Below the pieces are notes generated by a model. That model was not told where the DNA came from. It ran no database searches and worked only from the letters and a program-made list of their open reading frames with translations. Of a DNA stretch of 64,000 nt, positions 54,154 through 64,000 are shown one piece after another (the stretch's first letter is position 1; every line of letters starts with the position of its first letter). The position numbers and the translations under genes were made by a program. Origin of the DNA: Hyaloraphidium curvatum (lineage: Eukaryota; Monoblepharomycota; Hyaloraphidiomycetes; Hyaloraphidiales; Hyaloraphidiaceae); contig JAIVFI010000022.1 in the NCBI GenBank assembly GCA_025558095.1, forward strand, positions 620,001 through 684,000. Reading direction: 5' to 3'.

Positions 54154-57100
54154 TCACCCATCTTTCGCGGAGACGAAAGGGACGTACCGCCGGTTGAATT
54201 CCGTCGCGAGGTGCAGCACCGCCCTGTACCGTTCCCCCGCGACGCCCAGGTCGAGTTCGGCCACCAGCGCGTCCCTCCGCTCCCCGGGGGGAAGCCGGGC
54301 GAGCAGATCCTCGCGGAACAGGCGGACCGCGGGGATGCCCCTCGGGGAGAGGGAGGCGGTGGGCGAGGGGGTGCGATCGGGTGCGGCGGGGACGAGCCGG
54401 GGCGGGACGGCGGAGAGCGACGCGGAGGCGTCAAGGAGGGTGGCGGTGGAGTCCCGGGGCTGCAGGTGCGCGGGAGTTTCGGGCTGCGGCGTCGAGGGCT
54501 GCCCGAGAAGCGAGAGTCCCGCCCCGCGCAGGCCAAGTCCGGTTCCAGCGGGGACGCCCCCGCCGCGTGGCTTCTTCGCAGGCGGCTCGGCGTCGCTGAC
54601 GCTGTCGACCTCGACCACCTCGCGCTTCACCCCCCTTTTGAGGGGGGCGGTTGGTTTGGGGGGAGGGCGGGAGGCGGCAAGGCGGGAGGCCAGGGTGGTG
54701 CCGAGCTCGGCTTCCTCGTCCGAGTCGAGGATGAGGATGGCGTCCTCGGAGGCGGGCTCCGCGGGCAACATCTCGATCTGCTCTGTGGGTGCCACGGGCT
54801 GCGCAGTGGGCGGTTCGTGAGAGATTCGTGCCAGGGCGGGCCCGACCTGGGCCGGCGCGACGGGCTCGATGTTGGCGGGCGCATGGTCGATCGGCGCCGG
54901 CGCGGCCTCCGCCGTCGCCTCCTTCGCTCCCGGCTCCAGCTCCTGCAAACGGGACTGGGATTCCTCCGCAGCAACGGTCGGCTCCACAGAGGGCCCCGGA
55001 GTGCCCCACGGATCCGGAGGACCGCCGAGCAGCGCGTCGATCTCCCGCTCCGTGTCTCGCGCGTCCCTCTTCACCGGTGCCTCCTGGGATCCCGAGGCCG
55101 CCGGCGGCGCCTTACCCTCCCCGTAGGGTGTGCCTGCGGAGCCGCGTGCGGTCACCGGGGCGACGGATGCGGCGCGCTTCCCACCGCCATCTGATGCGTC
55201 CTCTTCGTCCAACGGCATCACGACGACGAAATCCCCTTCGCCCAAAACCGACGCGCGCACGAGTGCCTCCGTGTCCCTCCCAGGCGATGTACCGCGTTCT
55301 TCCGTAGCTGCGCCGACCGCACGTTCACCCTCGGGCGGGAATGCGCCTCGCGTTCCCGCGGGACGACCGCCGAGCAGCGCGTCGCTCTCCCGCACGGGGT
55401 CCTTGGCCCTTCCCTCCGAAACCTTCCCCGCGTCCCCGGTCGGAGCGTCCGCGCCGCCGAGCTCCAGGATCTCCGCTTCCACCGCCGCCAAGACGTCCTC
55501 GATCGCCGCGTCGTCCCAGTCCCCCGGCACCGCGGCCATGGACTCCGGCGCGGAAGATGCTGGGGAGCTGGTTCCGGGTGCGGGGCGGATGAAGGCGTGC
55601 AGCGGGGCGATCGGCGCGGGCGGAGGGGAGGGCAGCCGAGGCGGGGCGATCGCCGGCGCAGAGAGGGGGGCTTGGTCTCGGCGCAGGAAGCGCTCGGGAA
55701 GCGGCACAGGGTTCCTGGACAGCGGTCGCGTGGTGCGCGGGAGCGGAGCCGGCAAGCCGAACGGCCACGGCGGGAGGGGCTGCGGAGGCGCCGTCATCGG
55801 GCCGGCGCCACCCGCGCGCAGCGGCAGACGGGGCTGCTGCACTGGGATGCCGGCGGAAGCTTCCGACGGATGCCGCGCGGCGGGAGGGTGGGGCGGGGGG
55901 ATGAAGAAGTTGAGCGGCAGCTGCGGGGCGGCTGGATGAGGCGCCTGCGGTGATTGGACGCCCTGCACGCGAGGGCGCACGGGGCGAATCAATCCCGCGA
56001 CCTCCTCGGGGGGGATCGATCCCGACCGCGACGCCAGCCTGCCGAACGGCGAATCGGGCGGCGCGGTCTCCACCTCGCGCAGCACGCGGCGGATCTGCTC
56101 GGTGATCTGCTCCCCGGTGAGCGGCTGGCGTGCATGGGGGACGGGGGACGGCATCGGCAGCACCGGCGGCATCTGGTGCGCCGGCTGGAGCCCCGAGGAG
56201 ATTGTTGCCGAAGGGTGTCCGACGGGGTGCTGAGGAGACTCGCCGCTGCCGATCGGCCTCGCGCAGCACCCGGCGGAGTTGCTCCGCGATCTGCGCCTGC
56301 GACGGCTCAGGCGGGCGTCGGAAGCCCGTCGCCGGGATCGGGAGCTGCTGAACGCGGGGAGGGGGGGGGAGAAGGGGCGATCGGTGGTCCGGAGAGGTTG
56401 CGAAGGGGTTGATCGGTATCTGTTGAACAGGGGGAGGGGGAAGGGGGAGCGGCTCGCGCTGGGCACGGGGAGGCGGCGGAAGGACGGATTCGCGGTCGGC
56501 AGGAGGAGGGGGTGAGAGTAGGAGCTCGCGCTGAGATGGGGAAAGAGGCGGGAGGAGCGGCGATCGGAGGTCCGCGGGCGGTACGCGGGGTGCGATCCGC
56601 GGCTCCCGCAGCTCTGGCGCAACGTTGCGCGGCGCCCGGGCTTTACCCGGTGTGAAGAAGTCCGTCCCGCCGTAAATCTGGATCCGATTCCCGGAACTCT
56701 CCGTCCCCGCCCTCGCGATCTCCTCCATCCTTGCCATCCTCTGCCGCCACGCTTGTTCGTTCGCCCCCTCTTCCTCACGTGCCGCCTCGCCCGTCGGGAA
56801 GAAAGCTGGTGGCGAACCGCCGAACCGGAGGAGGAGCGAGTCGGCCACGTCGACGAGGGGCGTGGGGCGGGGGAAGGCGAGGGCGGCGCAGAGGCTTTCC
56901 AGGAACCGGAGGTCAGCGGAATGAAGCAAGGGGGGCGGAGGGATCGGAGTACCCTTCAAGGAGCTCGTGGGCGTACATGCGGGAGAGGGGGGCGTAGACG
57001 AAGGCTGAGCCGGCGGCGGGCTTGACCATCGCGAGGTAGCTGTGGGTCGAGGACTCTTGCTCTACGGTGCAGTTGATAGCACCGACAGCGACCGGCAACC

Positions 57101-57576
57101 CACCTCCACACCATCCTCAACCCGTGTTCCGTCAGCTCCTCCAACCCACACCTGCTCCGCAGCGCGTGCGGCGGCACCCTCGCCGTCTTTGCCAGGCAGG
57201 CGGCGTCGAACGGCGTGAGCGGGATCTTGGCGGGGGCGGGGGATTCCCGGCGCGGTGTGGGTTCGGTAGGGGCGGTGGAGGAGGCGCGGGAGGGCGGAGC
57301 GGGCTGAAGGGCGGCCGGGGGAGGGGAGTCGGGCGGGGAGGCGCCCGCACGCGTGGCGGTCCCGTCGTCCGCACCGGCCTCAACCGGCCGCGGTAACACC
57401 CTCCTCCGGCGCACATGCGGTCGACCGGCAGTCTGAGGAGGTCGCTGGACCTCTGCCGGCGCGCCGGAGGCCGGCGGTGGAGCGGGAGCCGGAGCGGCCG
57501 GGGAAGGCTGCCCCGCGCCCCCGCCGCCAAAGAGCGACTGCAGGAACGCGAGGTCGTCGTCGAGCATTCCCTCCAT
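54154..57576 (-). CDS. Large proline-rich, mostly disordered protein (one frame break)
   Basis: Begins MEGMLDDDLAFLQSLF at 57576. A conserved-looking domain follows in pieces: LTPFDAACLAKTARVPPHALR, THSYLAMVKPAAGSAFVYAP and, across a clear intron, HELLEGLCAALAFPRPTPLV. The next ~800 residues are Pro/Ala/Arg-rich and low complexity, with two related PFGNNL/PFGRLA-type EQ(I/L)RRVLRE repeats. The C-terminus is more ordered: VRLFREDLLARLPPGERR, then FNRRYVPFVSAKDG. One intron near 57080 has unclear borders. The frame also shifts by one base near 56200 in a GGGG run with no splice sites. Function unknown. A KRGVKREVVEVDSVSD segment is SUMO-site-like, and nuclear residence is possible. Confidence 0.55.
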
Positions 57577-58170
57577 TCCGGGACCTCCGCGGTGCGCGCC
57601 CGGCTCGGGGCGAGCAACCTGGACCGCGGGTTTTGCGGGTCGTCGTTCTTGTGCGACGGATGCGGGCTGCCCGGCGGACCGAAACACCAGGGGTGTCTTT
57701 CACGACAGCTCAATCCGGTCGACCCAAAGGGAATCGCCAGATCCGATTATGATTTATGCTGAAAAGCAGCGGATGCACTGGGAGGCTTTCACGGGGTTTC
57801 CCGCCCCGGATGCCCTGCGTCCACGTCCACCTTTCGGGCAACACTTGGAAGGCATCTCGCCGGGCACCCATCCAGATCCCGCGCCATCACTGCAGCTCTG
57901 ACCACTCCGGTCTCGTAGTCGCGAACCTTGCCACTCGGGTGGTTCCGGCGGCGGCCCCGCGTTTGCCGCCCGGCCGCAACCGGCCACGGTGAATCGGACC
58001 CTTCGACGGCAGAAAACGGCCGTCCACAGGAGGGCCGCGCCCGGCCGAATCCCACCCGCCGGCGATGTTGCGAAGGCCTTGAATCTCCCGACCGTTTCCC
58101 GCCCCCCGCTGGGTGCGCGAGGGCGACGCTGGGTCGGTGCGGCTCCGTGCGGCGCAACCCCCCGCGGGCG
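57577..58170. other. Divergent intergenic region
   Basis: About 590 bases between the disordered-protein gene and the second transcription-factor-domain gene, probably with both promoters. No recognisable element. Confidence 0.45.
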
Positions 58171-60173
58171 ATGGGCGAGCGGACGGCGCCGTCGGGCGAC
58201 GATGACCGATTGCTGATCGCCCTCGCCGCGGGGCTGCGGGTTTCGGCCGACGCTGCGGACGCCGGGAGGGGCGGGGCACGCAGCGGGGGAGGCGCCTCGG
58301 ACGGAGGCAGCGACGCCGCGTGGTCGGATGCCCCGCCAGACGGCGATGGAGAGCCGGAAGCGCAGCTGGCCAAACGGCCGCCACACCCGCGGCCAACGAG
58401 CCTGCTGGACTCGGGCTGGAGCGGGTATTCGGCCTCCCTCCCCCCGGAGGCGGCCGCCCCTGCCTCGGACCCCTGGCGGGCGGCCTTTGGCGCGGGAGGC
58501 GGGCTGCCGAGGCCGATGCGGACGTTTCCAGCCCCATCGCCGGCCGCAGACGTCGCCCCGCTCAGCGCACCGGCTCCCCCCTCCGAGCTGCTCTTCCCGG
58601 CCATCGCCCGCTTCTTCGAGGTGTTCCACCCGCTGTTCCCCGTGGTGCACAAAGCCACCTTCGAGGCCTCGCTCGCCGGGCAGCCCTCACCGGTGTACGC
58701 CGGCACCCGCCCGCTGGCCCTGGCCTACGCCGCCGCGGCAGTCGGGGCGTTCCACCTCCCCGCCGAGCCCGAGCAGGCGCGGGTGCGGTTCGCCAGGCTG
58801 TGCTGCGACCGCGCGCGGGACCTGCTCCTCGCCGGCCGCGCGTCGCCCGTCGAGGAGGCCTTCGCGCTGGCCCTCATTCTGAACGTGATGCTGGTCGCGG
58901 GCGTCCCGGGGAGGATGGCCCACCCCTTGCAGAGGTGCGGCCGGCTGGCGGAGGCGCTCTACCTCTCCCTCCCCGAGGAACCCCCCTCCACCCCCGACGA
59001 GTGGGTGTACAGGGAGCAGGTCCTCCGCCTCCGGATATTCTACTGCGCCTTCGACCTCGGCGCAGCCTTCAACGCCGGCCGTCCGGCGCTGTCGAGCTAC
59101 TTCCACCCGCACCGCAGCCCGCTCCCGTGCGGAGAGGCCTTCTTCGACCACCCCTTCCCCGGCGCCGCGTTCGACGCCCTCACCTCCTGGAGGGAGTCCG
59201 AAGGAGGCGAGCCGTGCGTGCGGTACCCGGCCAAGGACTGGCGTGAGATCTCGGGCACCTTCTCCCACCTCTCCTCCCTCTCGGCCTCGCCCTCGGGCAG
59301 CGTGCTCTGCGCCCTCATGCTCTCCAACTACGTCCGCCACCTCCGCATGGCCCTCGGCCGCTCCGACGCCTCCTCCCCGCTGAACGACCGCCGCACCGCC
59401 GCCGGCGGGCTGGTAGGCGCATGCGACGCCGCGCTCCGCGCGCTCCCCCCGGATCTCGGCACCGCCCTGTCGCAGGGCGACCCCGCACCCCTCCTCCGCT
59501 CCCGGGGCTTCGCCGACCCCGCGCATGCCTACTCGCTCCTGCACTCGCACCTCTTCTCCGAGGTCCACGTGGCCGACCGCCTCCACGCCGCCGGCTTCCG
59601 CGCCTCCTGCGCCGCGCGGCACCTCCGCCTCGCGCGGTGCCTCGAACAGCTGCTGCGCGCGGATCCGCCGGGGGACAGGTGCCACCACGTGCTGATGGCC
59701 CCCGCGTACGTCGCGGGGAGGTACCTGCTCGCGGATCTGGTCGGGGAGGAGCCGCGCGGGCCGGACGAGGGGGGCGAGGGGCGGGAGAGGAGGAGGAGGG
59801 AGCTGGGGAGGGGGGTGCGGGCCGTGGGGAGGTTCTTGGAGAGGCTGGGGAGGGTGTACGGGCTCCAGCGTGGGTTTTCGTCGTGCGGCGGGGGTTCCGT
59901 ATTGTTCTGACCCCGGGTGACGTTGCAGCGCGCAAGGTGGCGAGGGCGTTCGCCGGGGACGTCGCGGCCGCGGGTTTCGGGCCCGGCGGTCCCGCGCCGC
60001 TGCCCGAGGACTCGAGCGACCTGCAGGAGGACGACGGGGGGTTCGTGCCCGGGCCGCCCGAGGGCGGGGAGGAGGCGAGGTTCTTTGGGGACGTGCTGCT
60101 TTCGGGCAAGGTGAGGTGGGAGTCGTTTGCGGCGGGCAAGGGCGGACCGGGGTCTCCGGGGAGCCTGGGTTAG
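58171..60173 (+). CDS. Fungal transcription-factor-domain protein (no zinc cluster), member 2
   Basis: Two exons (58171-59869, 59929-60173) give 647 residues, exactly in frame. Start MGERTAPSGDDDRLLI. The MHR-type domain is clear: ARFFEVFHPLFPVVHKATFE, RPLALAYAAAAVGAFHLP, RLCCDRARDLLLAG, NVMLVAGVPGRM, EQVLRLRIFYCAFDLGAAF and SGSVLCALMLSNYVRHLRMA. It aligns end to end with the protein at 48961-51326, including the last-exon words ARFFGDVLLS against AKFFMDVALS and the intron after YGL-Q/R. Like its paralogue it lacks Zn2Cys6 and any other DNA-binding motif I can see. The pair lies 7 kb apart on the same strand. Confidence 0.86.
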
Positions 60174-60476
60174 GCGGACTATGAGGGTGGGGGATGAAGC
60201 GGTGGCTAGATCGCGGACAGTGGTGTGCTGGCGCTTGGCAGTTCGAATTGAGGCTGGGGGCGGGCCGATCGGCGGCAAATCACTGCCCCAGGGAGCACGA
60301 CATGGGATTGCTGTAGCAGCTAAACTGTCCCCCGGTGCTTAGAGAAAGGATCAGACGGAATTGCTGCCGGACTACGCCGGGCACGGGATCGAACAACCCG
60401 GCGACAGCCGCCCGCGTGCCGCCCGCTCAGCATTCCCTTGCCAAGCCCCGAAACTCCAGAATCGGCCGGCCGCGCG

Positions 60477-61852
60477 ATGACCGCCCGAATACCGGCCTCC
60501 CGGCGCCGCCGGGTCATCTCCCTCTTGTACTTGTGCCTGCTGCTCGTTCTCGGGCTGGGGGCGGGGGGGGCGGCGGCAGGGTCCCCCCGACCCCGCCGGC
60601 TCCCCGCCGACAACACCGCGCCGGTGGCCCCTCCCCTGCCCCGCCAGGCCGGCAACGACAGCGCCCCCGCCTGCCTCGTCGACGCCGTCGCCCTCTCCGT
60701 CGCTGGCTTTTCCTTCGCCGCCCGCACCGCCACCGCCGAGCTCCGCGTCCTCGCCGTGTGCTCGTCGCAGATGGGCGTGACCGACGTGCTCCGCCTCGTG
60801 GGCCCGCAGGGCGACGGCAGCGTGCAGGTCTCGGCCCAGGGCGGCGCGCCGTTGCCCGCCGAGGCGCAGGCGCAGCTGCCGGGGATGGTGTGGATGGCCG
60901 CGGCGCAGTACCGCGCCGACGTGCGGGCGCGGTTCGAGCTAAAGTACTACCCGTTCGATCGGATAAGGGTGCCGGTGGCGCTCGAGGCGACCAAGCCGTG
61001 GGGGGACATGGAGGTGCGGTTCGGGCTGCTGGACGCCAACCCCGGGTCGAGGATCGGCAACGGGTTCTTCACGGACGAGGCGCTGATGCTCCAGGGCCTT
61101 CCCATCGTGGTGGCGGGGAACTTTGGCTACGTTCCGGACTCGTTCGGCGCCCAGGCGCCCGAGTTTGCGCGGTTCACGTTCGAGTACGAGTTCCGGAGGG
61201 ACGACGTGACGACGTTCGTGCAGGTCATGCTGGCGAGCTACCTGGCCTTCATGCTCAGCGTGTCGTCGCTGGCGCTGCCGGTGGAGGAGCACTTTGACTC
61301 GCGGATGGGGATCCTGGGCGCAAGGTGGGCCGCGGCAGCGCCGGGACGCTTCGGCGAAACTCACGCCTCCACAGCATCTTCGTCGTCGTCCTCACCATGT
61401 CGGCCCTCTCGACCTTCCTCGGCTACCCCGCCACCATGACCCTGGGGGACTACATAACCCTCTCGACGCTCTTCCTCATCGGCCTCATCTTTGTCGAGAG
61501 CATCTGCGAAAAGTGGCTCGTGCTGCACCGCCGGGCCAAGGAGGACGACGCCGAGGCGCTCCACAGGGCTTTCGGCAACGGCGCCGAGGACGTGGACGGT
61601 GCTGACAAGGCCGCGGCCGAGGGCACCAACGGCGCCCTGCGTCACCGCGGCCCGCGTGCGCCCGCGGGTGCAGGGGTCGAGATGCCCGTGGTCGACGCGC
61701 CCCCGCGCCGCTCGGTGTTCTGCTTCGGCGCGTGCCCGCGGCCCAAGGGGGCCGAGTGGATGTCGCTGTGGACCGCGGTGACAGTGAGCATTGCGTACGT
61801 CGGGATCAACGTCGGGCTGCTCGTCGGGTACAGGGCGCCGCCGGGGGGCTGA
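60477..61852 (+). CDS. Pentameric ligand-gated ion channel, Cys-less type
   Basis: Two exons (60477-61324, 61375-61852) give 441 residues, exactly in frame. A signal peptide (VISLLYLCLLLVLGLGAGG) is followed by a beta-rich extracellular domain. It contains the family hallmark YYPFDRIRVPVALE at about 157-170. There is no cysteine before YPFD or after it, so the disulfide of animal Cys-loop receptors is absent, as in bacterial GLIC/ELIC-like channels. Four membrane helices follow: M1 ~246-268 (FVQVMLASYLAFMLSV), M2 ~277-299 (SRMGILGA, then SIFVVVLTMSALST), M3 ~304-328, a ~85-residue cytosolic loop with a CFGACPRP patch, and M4 ~413-435. The single intron falls inside M2. The ligand is unknown. 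Such channels are rarely reported in fungi. Confidence 0.88.
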
Positions 61853-63047
61853 GATGGTCGGAGGGATCGGTTAGGCTGTCGCGTGCCGGGCTTCGATGCA
61901 ATGCGTCGCGCTGCCTCGGCAGACCGTTTTCGCGGCCGGCCGGCCGTACCGGTCGCGGCCCCGAGGGCCCCGCCTGGCTGCCGCTGGGTCTCCGGGCTGT
62001 GTCGATGTCCCCCTGTTCCCGGTCCACGCCCCCGCAGTAGGACGCCGCCCCACGTCCTGCGGGAGGGCCCCATCCTGACGACGTGCGCGCAGTGTACGGT
62101 GTGCGGGCCGTTTTCGGGGATTCGAGGGGAGCGCAACGCCGCTAGATAGAACGTTGGCTGGGCAGGGAGCGACGTCACAGGCCGGGACGGTCGGTTCGGC
62201 ATGTCGGATTCGGCGAGGTGTCGAGTGGAAAGAGGCATGTCGGACGTCGGAGCAGCGGTGGTCATCCCCAAAAGGGAACTGGATCGCAAGGGTCGGTGGG
62301 ACGCTCCGGTCCGCAAGGGCCCCGCACCCCGGCGGGTCGGAAACACTTCCGACGGGGAACAGTCCGCTCGGGTCGATTCGAGCGGCTGTTGGTGCGGAAC
62401 GGCGCGCCGGATGCGCGGGGAAAGCGGCCGACGGACCCGAGGGTAGTGAGGCCGAGGGATACAGCGCCACCCGGGGTCCGGGGCGGCAACCGGTGCCGAG
62501 GGGCAGACCAAGCGGCCCGATGTTCGAGTTCTTTGGACCGGCCATTCGGAGCGCACGGGGTGGCCGGGAAATGCGGGGGAGGGGAGCGGTCGATGTGGCG
62601 CCATCGAGTCATAGGAAGGGACGGGGGTGAGTGCGGGTGCCCAATCGCCCTGGAGGCGGGAATGGCGGCGATGTCGGACGATTCGATCATGCCGAATGTG
62701 ATGTCTCCCGCCATCTGCAGCGCCCGGCGGCCGCCGGCGGCCGTGCGGCGGCCGAGGGACGGGTCGCGAATCGGGAGGGCGGACGGTCGGGGTCCAGACC
62801 GCGCACCGGCCCTGTGACTCGACGCGCACGGGGGCCGCCGGGAGGGGACATCCGGGCCGTGCGAGGGGCGCGGCGACTTGAGGAGGGGGCCGGATGAGCC
62901 TGCCCGTGCGTCAAGGTAGCGCAGGAGGCGTCGGATGAAAATTCGCGCGAGGTTCGAAGCGGCCCGAAAAAAAGATCGAGCGTCCCGGCCGCCGACCGCC
63001 CTCGTCGACCGGCGAAATCGCGACCACTCACACCAGCGCCCGCAGAC
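61853..63047. other. Long intergenic region
   Basis: About 1.2 kb after the ion-channel gene and before the right-edge gene. Several long open frames cross it on both strands. None has conserved motifs; they reflect high GC content. I see no RNA gene or repeat. It probably holds the promoter of the right-edge gene. Confidence 0.5.
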
Positions 63048-64000
63048 ATGGCCGCGCAGACAGCGGCCGCTCCCGCCGAGGCGCGGGGAGCGCACGCCGC
63101 GGCGGCGCAGGCGGAGGCAGACGATGCGGCGGCCGCCGGCCCGATGCTGCTGTCCGCGACGCGGGCATCGTCGCTCCTGGGCACCGGCAGCCTGGACATC
63201 GGCGCGTGGCTGGCGGCGGCCGGCGCGCACGGCAGCGACGGCGGCGACCGGGACGACGCGGCCGCCGCCCTGCTCGCCACGGCCGACGCCCTGTTCGGTG
63301 CCGACTCGTTCGGGCTGCTGGACTGCCTGAATCTGCCGGCGACGCCGCTGCCCGGGGACGCCGCGCCCGCCGACGCCGCGGTCATCGACCTCGGCGGCCT
63401 GCTCGCCCCGCTGGCCCCGCCCGCCCCGCCCCATCTGGACCCGCACGGCCCGCCCACGCCGCCCGCCTCGGAGCGCACCGCGGGCGACTCGGGCGACCTG
63501 CGCGCCGCCTACCTCAATGCCGTGCTGCCCCTCGACGGCCCGCCTGCCCCCGATCCGCGGCCCGCCCCCCCGATCCCCGCGTGGCACTCGCCCGCCCTCT
63601 CCGCCGCCGCCTCGCCGCCGCCGCCCGGCGCTGGCACCCTCGCGCCCGCCGCCCTCTTCGCCCCGCTGTTCCCCGCGCAGCTGCCCGCGGCCTCCCCCAA
63701 GCGCGCGAGGCGCACCCCGCCCGCGGACCCCAGCTCGCCGGGCAGCGACTCGACGCTCTCCCTCGCAGCCGACCGCGCCTCCTTCTTTGTCGCCGACAAC
63801 GCGGGCAACCTCACCACCATCTCCTTCCCGCGCACCGCCTTCCTTCCCCTCTCGGGCGCCGCGGGGCAGCCCGCAAAGCGCCGCCGCGTCTCGGAGCCCG
63901 ACGTCCCCGGCCACCTCGAGCTGGACCTCTCCTTCGACACCCTGTTCGGCCGGCGCGGGACGGGGTCGCCTTCCGCAACCAGAAGTCCGCCAGCGTCGCC
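63048..64000 (+). CDS. Partial gene at right edge: disordered, NLS-bearing protein
   Basis: An open frame from ATG 63048 (MAAQTAAAPAEARGAH) stays open for 317 codons to the end of the window, so the 3' end is missing. The N-terminus is Ala-rich with helical, leucine-bearing segments (DIGAWLAAAGAHG, LLATADALFGADSFGLLDCL). A proline-rich middle follows. Two basic clusters look like nuclear signals: SPKRARRTPP and GQPAKRRRVSEP. The latter is followed by a hydrophobic-acidic patch (GHLELDLSFDTLFG) like an activation segment. Predicted nuclear regulator; a DNA-binding domain may lie beyond the edge. It was chosen over the long opposite-strand frame because of these motifs and the strong ATG context. 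Confidence 0.6.
   Translation, partial: MAAQTAAAPAEARGAHAAAAQAEADDAAAAGPMLLSATRASSLLGTGSLDIGAWLAAAGAHGSDGGDRDDAAAALLATADALFGADSFGLLDCLNLPATPLPGDAAPADAAVIDLGGLLAPLAPPAPPHLDPHGPPTPPASERTAGDSGDLRAAYLNAVLPLDGPPAPDPRPAPPIPAWHSPALSAAASPPPPGAGTLAPAALFAPLFPAQLPAASPKRARRTPPADPSSPGSDSTLSLAADRASFFVADNAGNLTTISFPRTAFLPLSGAAGQPAKRRRVSEPDVPGHLELDLSFDTLFGRRGTGSPSATRSPPAS

Noticed and set aside
54154-56778. 874-residue frame as a complete gene
   Set aside because: Its first ~190 residues are out of frame with the conserved N-terminal region that precedes it. The real 5' part lies in another frame, reached through an intron and a likely base error.
62262-63914. 550-residue frame on the minus strand
   Set aside because: It is Gly/Arg/Ala-rich with no motif and overlaps the plus-strand frame from 63048, which has nuclear signals. 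Treated as a GC-driven shadow.

Overview
The window reads as nuclear DNA of a GC-rich fungus. Most genes are split by short introns (about 45-70 nt, typical donor GTGGGT or GTGAGT, acceptor CAG or AAG). The gene content is fungal: fungal-specific transcription-factor domains, GATA factors, cytochrome b5-acyl-CoA dehydrogenase fusions and Fox2-type beta-oxidation dehydrogenases. A Cys-less pentameric ligand-gated channel, EGF repeats and a thyroglobulin type-1 domain make me favour an early-diverging (zoosporic) fungus, but no marker here fixes the species. For 16 genes I rebuilt exon junctions by eye; in 14 multi-exon models the exon lengths sum to an exact multiple of three, which supports those models.

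1-25 kb is a lipid-metabolism block. Two paralogous cytochrome b5-acyl-CoA dehydrogenases (65-2303 minus; 15462-17695 plus) point away from each other. Two tandem copies of a double-SDR peroxisomal 3-hydroxyacyl-CoA dehydrogenase (17883-20501 and 20694-23317 minus) follow, then a PRISE-like reductase (23507-25061 minus). Between the dehydrogenases lie an ABCG half-transporter, a P4-ATPase flippase, a secreted thyroglobulin-domain protein, a DUF6687-like single-exon gene and an F-box-like gene. Oxidation of an acyl-CoA by the dehydrogenase and then of the 3-hydroxyacyl-CoA by the SDR pair would be two steps of one pathway; the transporter and flippase could handle lipid substrates (inference).

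25-34 kb is lineage-specific: two paralogous multi-membrane proteins, F-box-like genes in various states of decay, a large single-exon membrane protein and a classical SDR.

34-48 kb holds two GATA factors, a signal-peptide-bearing protein kinase, a GPI-type EGF-repeat protein, a MYND protein interrupted by two in-frame stops, an intact and a broken methyltransferase, and a single-exon Ser/Thr kinase.

48-64 kb holds two paralogous fungal transcription-factor-domain proteins without a zinc cluster, three unknown proteins, a pentameric ligand-gated ion channel, and an open reading frame that runs off the right edge. Several frame breaks fall in short homopolymers, suggesting residual base-call errors rather than true decay. 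I saw no rRNA, tRNA, CRISPR array or transposon.
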